This document shows, piece by piece, positions 23,845-31,308 of a stretch of DNA of 31,308 nt. Origin of the DNA: Clostridium sp. CAG:793 (GTDB lineage: Bacteria; Bacillota; Clostridia; TANB77; CAG-508); contig HF993630.1 in assembly GCA_000433915.1 (NCBI GenBank), positions 1 through 31,308 of the forward strand, read 5' to 3'. Both the position numbers and the translations under genes were made by a program. The notes under the pieces were generated by a model that was not told the origin of the DNA, made no database searches, and worked only from the letters and a program-made list of their open reading frames with translations. Numbering within the stretch: the first letter of the stretch is position 1; every line of letters starts with the position of its first letter.

Positions 23845-25719
23845 TTATTCCTCCCAAAATCCAATTATATTTTTCTCAGTGTCATTATTTCTATATCCAT
23901 ATAAAAATTTTCTAGTTAAATCCTGATTGAAGTGTTCACATGTAACTTCATCTAAATAAGAGCATCCTACACATCTTCCATTACTTGTATCCATACATAT
24001 TGGATCAAAAATACAAACTTTGCTATTTTCAAATGTTTCTTTTAATACATTTAATAAATTTCTTTTAAACATGTCTGTTAATGCTCCTAAAACATATCCT
24101 TGAATTGTTTGTGAATAAATAAATATTGCAGGCACATTAATAAAAATCATTTCACCTAGAGAATTTTTATCTAATCCACAATTTTCTCCAAATACATTAA
24201 TAAACATGTGAGATATTGTATGCAATAATGTGTATACATCTTTTGTGCAACTTCCATCTTCTTGTATCTCTGAATATCTATCTATGATAGTAGGATCTGG
24301 ATTTTCTATAAACCATTTATTTAATTCTTTTTCATTATCTGTTTGTATTATCCTATTTTTCATTATTTCATTATTGCTTTGTAAAAATTTAATTATTTTT
24401 TCTTTATCTAATTCTATCAATATTCCTTCTGTTTTATCTCTAGTATTTAAAAAGTCTATTGTCCCATTTTCATATTTTTCTTTAGAACTAGAATCTATAA
24501 AAGATCTAATTATAAATTTTTCATTTTGTAGTACGTTCTCTTCAGAAGGATACACTCTAGTATATCCATATGCTGTATTAATTATTTCTATATTAGTAAT
24601 TGAAGATATATCTTTTATTCCCATTATTTTTAATAATTTTTCTAGCTCTGTTTTTTCTCTTGCTTGTTCATATTTGACTGAATTTTCCATGGCTTTATCT
24701 AATGTTAATAGTGTATTATTCTTTATAGTTTCATATTCTAGTAGTTTATATGCAATTGCTTCATTTTTTGCAATAGATTCATCATCTGCTTGTAATCTAA
24801 ACGTTTCTTCTTTATCTCCCGATTTTATATTTTTCAATAAAGCTTCTAATCCAGTTATAGATGACTCTGCTTTTTTAGCATTTAATTTTTTATTTAATAT
24901 GTTATTCTTTCTTTCTATGAATTCATTTTCATTTATATCACCGATTTTTCTTTTTAAAATTAATTCTATTCCTTCTTTTGAGCTACAAATTTTTGCATCT
25001 TCATTTTTAATTAAATTTACAGATTTTATTATTCGAGGATAAAATGATGCATTGTCTGTTGCATTTATCATTTTCATTGAATTTCCACAATCACTACAAA
25101 TTGGTGCTTTTAGTCCACTTTCTTTTCCATTAATTATAAATCCATTTTTATTTTTTGGAAAATATCTATAGTTTGAAATCTTTTCATCCAAAATTTTTAT
25201 AGGTAGAAAGTTGCCACAACTACATGCCCAAATTCTGTTATACTGTTTCATTTGTTCTTTACACACATCACAATTCATCTCATATATATCCGTATCATAT
25301 TTTAAATTCTTTACTCTTCCACATTTTGGGCAATAAAATAATTTAGGATTTATGTATCCGAATATTTGATTAGTTAAATTTTCATCATTTTTAACAAAAT
25401 CATTCACTTTTTCATTATTAATCTCTAAAAATTTATAATTTTCCTTACTATTTCCTAAGAAATTTTTAAAATTTTTATCCATATCTATATAATCTTTATC
25501 TGCACTTTTAATAAAATTTTTTAAATCCATTTTTATTTGTCCAACAATTTTAGGAAAATATATTTCATCTTCACTTATTCTTTTGGTGTTCCATTTTTTT
25601 ATATTTATAACACATTGATTTGCTCTCTTACAATTTTCTCTATCACTTTTACTGCTAGAAAAAGTAATAAATTGTCCTGGTAAAGCACTATATATTATTT
25701 GGTTCTTACTTCTTCTCAT
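23845..25719 (-). CDS. drmB: DrmB-like DUF1998 zinc protein
   Basis: DrmB is the partner of the DrmA helicase in DISARM; the two form a complex that binds and threads DNA. This 624-residue protein starts MRRSKNQIIYSALPGQFI, as DrmB proteins do. It has zinc-type cysteine pairs at C130/C133, C150/C153, C166/C168 and C208/C211. The C-terminal third is the DUF1998 domain: LHTISHMFINVFGENCG (~499-515), IFIYSQTIQGYVLG, and cysteines C569, C575, C583, C586, C594 ending in CVGCSYLDEVTCEHFNQDLTR. I chose the ATG at 25719, which has GGAGG 5-6 bases upstream, in place of an in-frame ATG at 25761. It overlaps the DrmA-like gene by 14 bases, a sign of translational coupling. Family recognition is by motif only. 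Confidence 0.82.
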   Translation of the reverse strand: MRRSKNQIIYSALPGQFITFSSSKSDRENCKRANQCVINIKKWNTKRISEDEIYFPKIVGQIKMDLKNFIKSADKDYIDMDKNFKNFLGNSKENYKFLEINNEKVNDFVKNDENLTNQIFGYINPKLFYCPKCGRVKNLKYDTDIYEMNCDVCKEQMKQYNRIWACSCGNFLPIKILDEKISNYRYFPKNKNGFIINGKESGLKAPICSDCGNSMKMINATDNASFYPRIIKSVNLIKNEDAKICSSKEGIELILKRKIGDINENEFIERKNNILNKKLNAKKAESSITGLEALLKNIKSGDKEETFRLQADDESIAKNEAIAYKLLEYETIKNNTLLTLDKAMENSVKYEQAREKTELEKLLKIMGIKDISSITNIEIINTAYGYTRVYPSEENVLQNEKFIIRSFIDSSSKEKYENGTIDFLNTRDKTEGILIELDKEKIIKFLQSNNEIMKNRIIQTDNEKELNKWFIENPDPTIIDRYSEIQEDGSCTKDVYTLLHTISHMFINVFGENCGLDKNSLGEMIFINVPAIFIYSQTIQGYVLGALTDMFKRNLLNVLKETFENSKVCIFDPICMDTSNGRCVGCSYLDEVTCEHFNQDLTRKFLYGYRNNDTEKNIIGFWEE

Positions 25720-28700
25720 AATTTCCTCCATAAAAACTAATCGTAATATTAACAGTTTCATCTACATCTCTTAAACTAGTCATAACCTTAGTTCCTATTG
25801 TTGTAAATTCGTCCATATAATTTGTAATAACTGTATCTCTTTTTATCATATTCAACTTATTATTTATATTACCTATTATATTAATTAACTCTATTTCAAT
25901 AGCTCTTTCATATTCTTTTTTTAATTCGTCAGAAGAAAACATATTTGTATTATAGATATAAGTTAATCTATCACGAATTTCTTCTATACTTAACTTTCCA
26001 TTTTTGATCCCATCAATAAAATTTCCAAATTTACAATAATCTTTATTATCTCTAACAGAATAATATTGTTTTAGCAATCCTATAAATATTCCAGGTAATG
26101 TATGTTTCATAGCATTAACAGATGTAGAATTAATTGGAACATCATAAATTAAATAATCTTTGTATTTATGAAATAGATTAAAAAAATTTAAATATGATGT
26201 ATCTCTTGCTCTAACTAATCTTATTATATCAATTACCAATCCTTCATACTTTCTTCCTACTCTTGAATATGCTTGAATATATTCCGCAGTATTACTTGGC
26301 ACACCATAAAAAAATATATTATTAAATTCATCTTCATCTACACCATGAGAGATTGTACTAGTGGCTAAAATTAAATTGTGCGTTTTCATTTTATTTTTTT
26401 CTCTTTGAATATCATTTAAGCTATCTTTAATTTCAGTAAAATCTTCATCCCCTGTCATTTTAATAATGTTAAATTTAGCATCTGGAATATCTCCTAAATG
26501 TTCAATATTTGCTTGTTGATCAAATGTATTTCTTAGTTTATTGTTATCATTTTTTGAATTAAAATATACAATTGTTGTCCAATAATAAAAAACCATTGCT
26601 TTGAATTCATCTTCATCAACTTGTAAATCAGGTATTTCTTTCATATATTCATTTGGATTCATGTACATATTATATAATAATTTTCTTAAAGTAGTAACAC
26701 TGTATTCCATTCCAGCATTAACAGATCTTCCATATGGTGCAAATCCTATTATAGTTCTTGATATATCTTTTTTATCTATATATGAGTAGAAATTACCCCC
26801 TTCCTTATTCGTTAAATTACAAGGAAATATTCTACAATTTTCTCCATATAAATTTTTAATTAGTTTATCAGCTCCAGAAATAGTAGCAGTAGCACCTATA
26901 TATTTTATTTTTCTTGAGTGTTCAACTGGCAATAAGTTATTTATGTAATACTTACAAAAACTTTCGTAATGAGCTGAAAAAGCTCCTAAACTTTCCTTCA
27001 ATAAGTGTAATTCATCCTGTATAAATAATGTAGGTGCAAGAGATACTTTACAACTTGAACTAATATCTTCCATTTCACAATTTATATCATATTTACATTT
27101 TTTATTATGCGAAAATCCATGTTTTTTACATCTGTATCCAGGTGCTCCTAATATATTTTTAAAGCTGCTAGAAAAACTTATTTGAGTTAGTTTGTCAACT
27201 ATACTTATTAAAATAGTAGGCAAAAATCTATAAATTTCATCATCAACTATATATAATGGTAAAGGTCTATTACAATGTTCACAAAAATGTTGTAATGTCT
27301 TGCTTTCTTCATCATACTTTAGTTGTATATTACCACCACATTCTGGGCATATATCAATCAACTTAAAATCATCTTTTTTTACAATCTCGTCTTTCTCAAA
27401 TTCTTCAATTTTATTTGGGGTATTACTTGAACCAACAAAATAACCTAAAGAAAATCTTTCTTTATCTTTAATCTCTTCAGTTGAATCCATCACTTTATTC
27501 GCATTTATTATCACATTTAAACACCTATCTAACTGTTGTATAGATAATAATCTTAATGGATATTTTATTATAGTACTTACTCCAAAATTTTTTCCCATTA
27601 GCCTATCATAAAACATAGTAAAAGTTGCACATCCTAAAAATGCTTCTGTCTTTCCTCCTCCTGTTGGAAAGAAAAGTATTTCAGTTTCATCTTCATATTT
27701 GTAACCATAAATTTGCTTAAGTTCATCTTTGTGTTCATTGTATATAATATCTGGAATCATTGAAACAATATATACGAGTTGAAAAAGTCGCCAAGAAGTA
27801 TATTTTCTATTTTGTGAAAAAGTCTTATTCATATATTCAAATGCATTTCTTGCTTCTAAATAATCATTTAATACATCTATTCCTATTTTAAATCTGTTTA
27901 TCTCTTGTTCAAATGTATCTATATCTTTGTCAAACTCTTCATAATCTTTAGATTCTATTGTTGCTCTGTCTTTTTTTATATCTTTTACATATTTTTTCAT
28001 TCCTTCATAAATTATAAGAAGATTTTCAATAGGATTATTTATTAAGTTTTCAAATACTGTATTTTCACTATAAATATCTATGGTCTTTCTTCTATATTCT
28101 ATAAATTTAGGAACATTTGTAGTATAAATTTTATTTTCCTTTTCATTAAATTCTGCAGATATCCACTCTCCTTTTACTCTGGTGTTTGAATCAACTTTGT
28201 ATGAGTTGTTAAAATACGGAAGTTTGTTGCTTTCAAATTTTACATTTTCTCCAATTATTTCAACCCCAACATTAAATATTGGAGTAGGATAAAATAGAAA
28301 TTCTTCTTTCTTAGGATTGTAATTTTGGCATTTGGGTGTTTTATTTATAAAAATTAAGGTTACTATGTAATTATCTGATTTCGAATTACTCTTTTTACAA
28401 GTTAAATATACTTCAAATTTCCAATTTGGTCTCTGCTTTATGATCTTTTCTTTTTCTATAAAATCATAAAAAATATTCTCATTAGATAATTTTTCTACAG
28501 GGATAGCTCTATTTTTATAATATATAGAATCATCCATTCTTATTTTATTTATTCTTGAATTCACTTCTTTAGATAAATCAACTCTTTTTTCTTCTATTAA
28601 TTTTTCTACATTCACTTGAATATCTTTTAATTCATTATCTATTTTTATTCTTTTAAATTTATTTACAATTTTAGCAATTTTTTCTTCTTTTTCATCATTA

Positions 28701-29017
28701 TTATTTTCTATTCTTATATTATTAATCTGATCATTATAATTTGGTAATACATTATAAAACAAATTTCCCTTTATATTTATATGCAATACTCCTTTAGCAC
28801 TTTTGTTAAGAAAGAAATTAACTTTTAATAAATGCATGCTTTCAAATCTTTTAGACTCATCTTCTAAATCTCCAGAATCCAAAAGGCCAATAACAATTCT
28901 ATCTGATGGTCTCTCTCCTATTATATATTCATCATCTTTTGATTCTCCGCTTAGTTTATTTATATACTCTTCTTTTAAATAATTGCAAAATTCTTGATAT
29001 TTATTTAATTTATCCAT
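25706..29017 (-). CDS. drmA: DrmA-like SF2 helicase
   Basis: An 1103-residue helicase like DrmA, the core ATPase of DISARM phage defence. The N-terminal ~430 residues have no catalytic motif. The motor contains motif I FFPTGGGKTEAFLG (449-462), a zinc-ribbon-like insert (CPEC at 557-560 and CEHC at 579-582), a second cysteine cluster (630-656), motif II QDELHLL (DELH, 668-671), motif III GATATIS (708-714), ATSTISHGVD (~885-893) and motif VI YIQAYSRVGRK (913-923), which ends with the arginine finger. The C-terminal ~180 residues are helical. The ATG shares one base with the upstream stop (TAATG) and has GGAG at normal distance. Gene order, size and motifs agree with DrmA; related DUF1998-linked helicases such as MrfA are the main alternative. 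Confidence 0.85.
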   Translation of the reverse strand: MDKLNKYQEFCNYLKEEYINKLSGESKDDEYIIGERPSDRIVIGLLDSGDLEDESKRFESMHLLKVNFFLNKSAKGVLHINIKGNLFYNVLPNYNDQINNIRIENNNDEKEEKIAKIVNKFKRIKIDNELKDIQVNVEKLIEEKRVDLSKEVNSRINKIRMDDSIYYKNRAIPVEKLSNENIFYDFIEKEKIIKQRPNWKFEVYLTCKKSNSKSDNYIVTLIFINKTPKCQNYNPKKEEFLFYPTPIFNVGVEIIGENVKFESNKLPYFNNSYKVDSNTRVKGEWISAEFNEKENKIYTTNVPKFIEYRRKTIDIYSENTVFENLINNPIENLLIIYEGMKKYVKDIKKDRATIESKDYEEFDKDIDTFEQEINRFKIGIDVLNDYLEARNAFEYMNKTFSQNRKYTSWRLFQLVYIVSMIPDIIYNEHKDELKQIYGYKYEDETEILFFPTGGGKTEAFLGCATFTMFYDRLMGKNFGVSTIIKYPLRLLSIQQLDRCLNVIINANKVMDSTEEIKDKERFSLGYFVGSSNTPNKIEEFEKDEIVKKDDFKLIDICPECGGNIQLKYDEESKTLQHFCEHCNRPLPLYIVDDEIYRFLPTILISIVDKLTQISFSSSFKNILGAPGYRCKKHGFSHNKKCKYDINCEMEDISSSCKVSLAPTLFIQDELHLLKESLGAFSAHYESFCKYYINNLLPVEHSRKIKYIGATATISGADKLIKNLYGENCRIFPCNLTNKEGGNFYSYIDKKDISRTIIGFAPYGRSVNAGMEYSVTTLRKLLYNMYMNPNEYMKEIPDLQVDEDEFKAMVFYYWTTIVYFNSKNDNNKLRNTFDQQANIEHLGDIPDAKFNIIKMTGDEDFTEIKDSLNDIQREKNKMKTHNLILATSTISHGVDEDEFNNIFFYGVPSNTAEYIQAYSRVGRKYEGLVIDIIRLVRARDTSYLNFFNLFHKYKDYLIYDVPINSTSVNAMKHTLPGIFIGLLKQYYSVRDNKDYCKFGNFIDGIKNGKLSIEEIRDRLTYIYNTNMFSSDELKKEYERAIEIELINIIGNINNKLNMIKRDTVITNYMDEFTTIGTKVMTSLRDVDETVNITISFYGGNYEKK

Positions 29018-29892
29018 TATTTTTCTCCAATCTTTTTTGCATATTCTGATATAATGTTTTTTGTTGTGCCATCTATATCATCTATTATATATAAAAACTC
29101 TCTTGCTCTTGATGCAGCAACATATATATTCTTCATATTATTAATAACTTCATTTTTAATATCATTATTTGCATCTTTTATTGTAGCTATGTTATTAAAT
29201 TCTATATTATTATATCTAGAAGCTCTTATATTATATAATCCAAAAATAATTACTGCTTTAAAATCCAGTCCAATTGCTTTACCTGTTGTAGATAATTTTA
29301 TTCCATGCTCATTTATCTTTGAGAGCCCATCTGTCAAGTCGTTTAATTCTAAATTAAGTTCGTTCTTTATAATTTTTTCGATAATAGACTTGCTTAATTT
29401 TCCACATGTTTTATTATTATATATTTTTGATTCTTCATTATCAGTAAAATTTGGTGGATATAATAATATTATTTCTTCCTGTTCAATTCCTTTTTCATTT
29501 ATCAAATAATGTATTTTTTCTTTTATTTTTTCTTTTAGTATATTTGTATCCATAGCATATATATATTCTGGCTCTTCCCCGTTTCTAGTTGCTATACCTA
29601 ATAATAAATTTTTATTATTTTTCTTCTCTTTAAATTTAAAATCTTTTTTATACTTTTCTAATTGTCTTATCAACCTATTTATTCCATTTGTTATTTGTAT
29701 AGTATTCCTGTAATTTTTATTTAAAACTATTCTTTTAAACTCAATTTCTCCTAAATAATAGATATTATCATCTTTTTTATCATCTTCTAATATTATTAAA
29801 TCATCATTTTCTTCATATTCTTCTTTATTTTTAGGTCTTATCTCTTGATTATAATCTCCTACCATTATCATGTATTTATTTTCATCTAGCAT
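29017..29892 (-). CDS. C-terminal part of a frameshifted UvrD-like SF1 helicase
   Basis: This frame encodes the second half of the helicase whose first half is at 29936-31210. It shows the SF1 C-terminal motifs: the GDYNQ segment after Walker B, VLNKNYRNTIQI (motif IV region), KAVIIFGL, and YVAASRAREFLYI (motif VI). The 291 residues begin at an internal ATG, but the frame is open upstream to 29978, where IFIDEAQQLEDEW (Walker B) is also encoded in this frame. No ribosome binding site precedes the ATG, so this part is probably not made well by itself. The stop codon shares one base with the DrmA-like gene's ATG. Alone it lacks the ATP-binding P-loop and cannot be a working helicase. Confidence 0.8.
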   Translation of the reverse strand: MLDENKYMIMVGDYNQEIRPKNKEEYEENDDLIILEDDKKDDNIYYLGEIEFKRIVLNKNYRNTIQITNGINRLIRQLEKYKKDFKFKEKKNNKNLLLGIATRNGEEPEYIYAMDTNILKEKIKEKIHYLINEKGIEQEEIILLYPPNFTDNEESKIYNNKTCGKLSKSIIEKIIKNELNLELNDLTDGLSKINEHGIKLSTTGKAIGLDFKAVIIFGLYNIRASRYNNIEFNNIATIKDANNDIKNEVINNMKNIYVAASRAREFLYIIDDIDGTTKNIISEYAKKIGEK

Positions 29893-29935
29893 GCTATATA
29901 ATGCTATTTTCCATTCATCTTCCAGTTGTTGTGCC

Positions 29936-31210
29936 TCATCTATAAAAATTCCACCGTAAATTTTTGAAAAATCTCCGATTTCTTACTTTTTTCATAAATT
30001 CACTATGATTTTTTATAAAATCATTAGTATTTGAAAAATTTTCTTGTATAAACTTGTCAAAGGTTCTTACCTGTAAATTTTCTGCTTGCTGATTTTTATA
30101 TTTTGCTTCGTTTTCTAATTCTTCACATAATTTATTATTATAACATATTAATAAAAAATTTTTATTCTTATTTTCATTTGCCATCATATATGCTTTAGTT
30201 AATAGTAATGCCGACTTTCCAGTTCCTGCTGTAGATTCTATATAAGTTCTTTCGTTTAATTCATCTAAAATTCTTATCTGTTCATCATCTAATTCTATGC
30301 TACTTTTTGGAATTTGTATTTTTCCATTGCAATCAATTCTAAATGTCGTTAATGATTTCTTTATAACATATTGTGGCATTAATGCACATTTGATACCATA
30401 TTTCTTTTGTTCGTCTATTACAATATCTTTTCCTTTTGACATTTCAAGTAATTTGTTCATGAAAATTTCCGTTGTAACAAATTCAATATAAGTTAACTTG
30501 TCTTCTAATAAATTATTTAGCATTGAAATTTGATTTTCATTTAAATCATCACATATTATATATTTTTTGTATTTTATATTTAATTTATTATTTTTACTTA
30601 AAACCAGACTATTGTTTATTTCATTTAGTTGCTCATCTCTGTATAAAGTTTTATTTTGTTTTAATTTTTCAAGTACAATATCAATATTTGTATTTATATT
30701 TCCGAGAAATTTTTCTATAAAATTTTCAACTATACATACTCCATAGGTAGGAATAATTGCCACTGACGCTTTTTGACTATTATCTAAAATTGAATTATAG
30801 TAAAACTCTATTTCTGGATCACATCTCTTTAATCGTATTATAAATTCTAGATCTCTATCTAATATATTATTAATATTATATTGTGGATAGATTTTAATTT
30901 TATGTTGAAAAACTCGACTCAAATATTGTATATCTTGCTCATTATTTATGTATATAGTTTTTTTATTATTGTTTTTTGAAATATTTAAATCTAAAAACTT
31001 ACATCCATCTTTAACAACTTTTATCTTCTCAATCCTATATTTTTCTTTATCTTTTTTGTTCAATTTCCATAATGTTTCAATAATTCCTTTTTCAGAAATA
31101 TATATATAATCTTCTTTATTAATTTCAAAATCAAAGTTTGACTTTGATAGAGTTATAAATTGCCTATTATATACATTAGTATTCGTAATTATTAGGAAAT
31201 ATTTGTTCAT
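29936..31210 (-). CDS. N-terminal part of a frameshifted UvrD-like SF1 helicase (first gene of the defence-like operon)
   Basis: 424 residues. The first ~305 resemble nothing I know; the P-loop ESTAGTGKSALL lies at ~325-336, followed by FLLICYNNKLCEEL (motif Ia). The natural frame ends near R410; the last ~14 residues are read out of frame. Dropping one T from the TTT at 29979-29981 (one A of an AAA on the coding strand) joins this frame to the next, giving one protein of ~730 residues with Walker A, DEAQQ Walker B, and C-terminal motifs in order. The ATG at 31210 follows AAGGAG and a good promoter. Class 2 DISARM also starts with a large gene (drmE) before drmA; whether this is its counterpart is not clear. 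Extremely AT-rich. Confidence 0.82.
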   Translation of the reverse strand: MNKYFLIITNTNVYNRQFITLSKSNFDFEINKEDYIYISEKGIIETLWKLNKKDKEKYRIEKIKVVKDGCKFLDLNISKNNNKKTIYINNEQDIQYLSRVFQHKIKIYPQYNINNILDRDLEFIIRLKRCDPEIEFYYNSILDNSQKASVAIIPTYGVCIVENFIEKFLGNINTNIDIVLEKLKQNKTLYRDEQLNEINNSLVLSKNNKLNIKYKKYIICDDLNENQISMLNNLLEDKLTYIEFVTTEIFMNKLLEMSKGKDIVIDEQKKYGIKCALMPQYVIKKSLTTFRIDCNGKIQIPKSSIELDDEQIRILDELNERTYIESTAGTGKSALLLTKAYMMANENKNKNFLLICYNNKLCEELENEAKYKNQQAENLQVRTFDKFIQENFSNTNDFIKNHSEFMKKVRNRRFFKNLRWNFYR

Positions 31211-31247
31211 CTAATTTCTCCTTATATTCTACCATCTTTTTATCTTA

Positions 31248-31276
31248 TTTATATCATAAAATAATTTTTGATTCAA
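31248..31276 (-). promoter_or_regulatory. Promoter of the DISARM-like operon
   Basis: TTGAAT (31271-31276), a 17-base spacer and TATAAA (31248-31253) on the minus strand, ~38 bases before the ATG at 31210. It is the only promoter I see for the five genes down to 21331, whose overlaps and short gaps suggest one mRNA. Confidence 0.65.
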
Positions 31277-31308
31277 TAAAAGTAATAATAAATGTTATAT
31301 TATTACTT

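Noticed and set aside
24230..25042. 270-residue plus-strand frame opposite the drmB-like gene
   Set aside because: It is hydrophobic low-complexity sequence mirrored from the AT-rich coding strand, has no ribosome binding site and conflicts with a well-supported gene.
29970..29995. Programmed ribosomal frameshift joining the two helicase halves
   Set aside because: The A6G run would favour a -1 shift, but the second frame is +1 (or -2), and the +1 frame has a TAA just after the A-run. A simple one-base indel fits better.

Overview
The window comes from a low-GC, Gram-positive-type anaerobe, most likely a Clostridia (Bacillota) genome. The signs are AT-rich DNA, strong GGAGG-type ribosome binding sites, textbook sigma-A promoters with 17-base spacers, Firmicutes-type TrmFO, YhbY and YqeG, and a four-subunit pyruvate:ferredoxin oxidoreductase. 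Nearly everything is on the minus strand; only yhbY and one small broken gene are on the plus strand.

Right to left within each unit, in transcription order: (1) the str operon rpsL-rpsG-fusA-tuf (1-3839), with its own promoter, structured spacers, and tuf cut by the window edge. (2) A three-gene cluster of unknown function (3928-8348): two neighbouring coiled-coil paralogues and a single-span membrane protein. (3) An SWI2/SNF2-type ATPase with a SWIM zinc finger, followed by trmFO (8497-13314). (4) The porC-porD-porA-porB operon (13502-16545), ending in a clear terminator. (5) yhbY on the plus strand, diverging from porC. (6) A run of small housekeeping or accessory genes (17238-20436): a HAD nucleotidase, a Fic protein, a remnant of a CYTH protein, a YqeG-type HAD phosphatase and a GNAT-like acetyltransferase. 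(7) A gene-poor stretch with a small plus-strand gene broken by an in-frame TGA.

The most interesting region is 21331-31276. It is a very AT-rich five-gene operon behind its own promoter, with overlapping or nearly touching genes: a UvrD-like SF1 helicase (split by a one-base frameshift), a DrmA-like SF2 helicase, a DrmB-like DUF1998 zinc protein, a NERD-nuclease/SF1-helicase fusion, and a D12-class (Dam-type) adenine methyltransferase. The DrmA-DrmB pair is the core of DISARM phage defence, but the accessory genes differ from both classical DISARM classes. The expected phospholipase-D nuclease DrmC is absent, and a NERD-helicase sits in that slot. A small Dam-type enzyme sits where Class 2 has a cytosine methyltransferase. 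I read the locus as a DISARM-related defence operon of unusual composition, possibly disabled by the frameshift in its first gene. All function assignments are by motif and family recognition from the sequence; no search was run.
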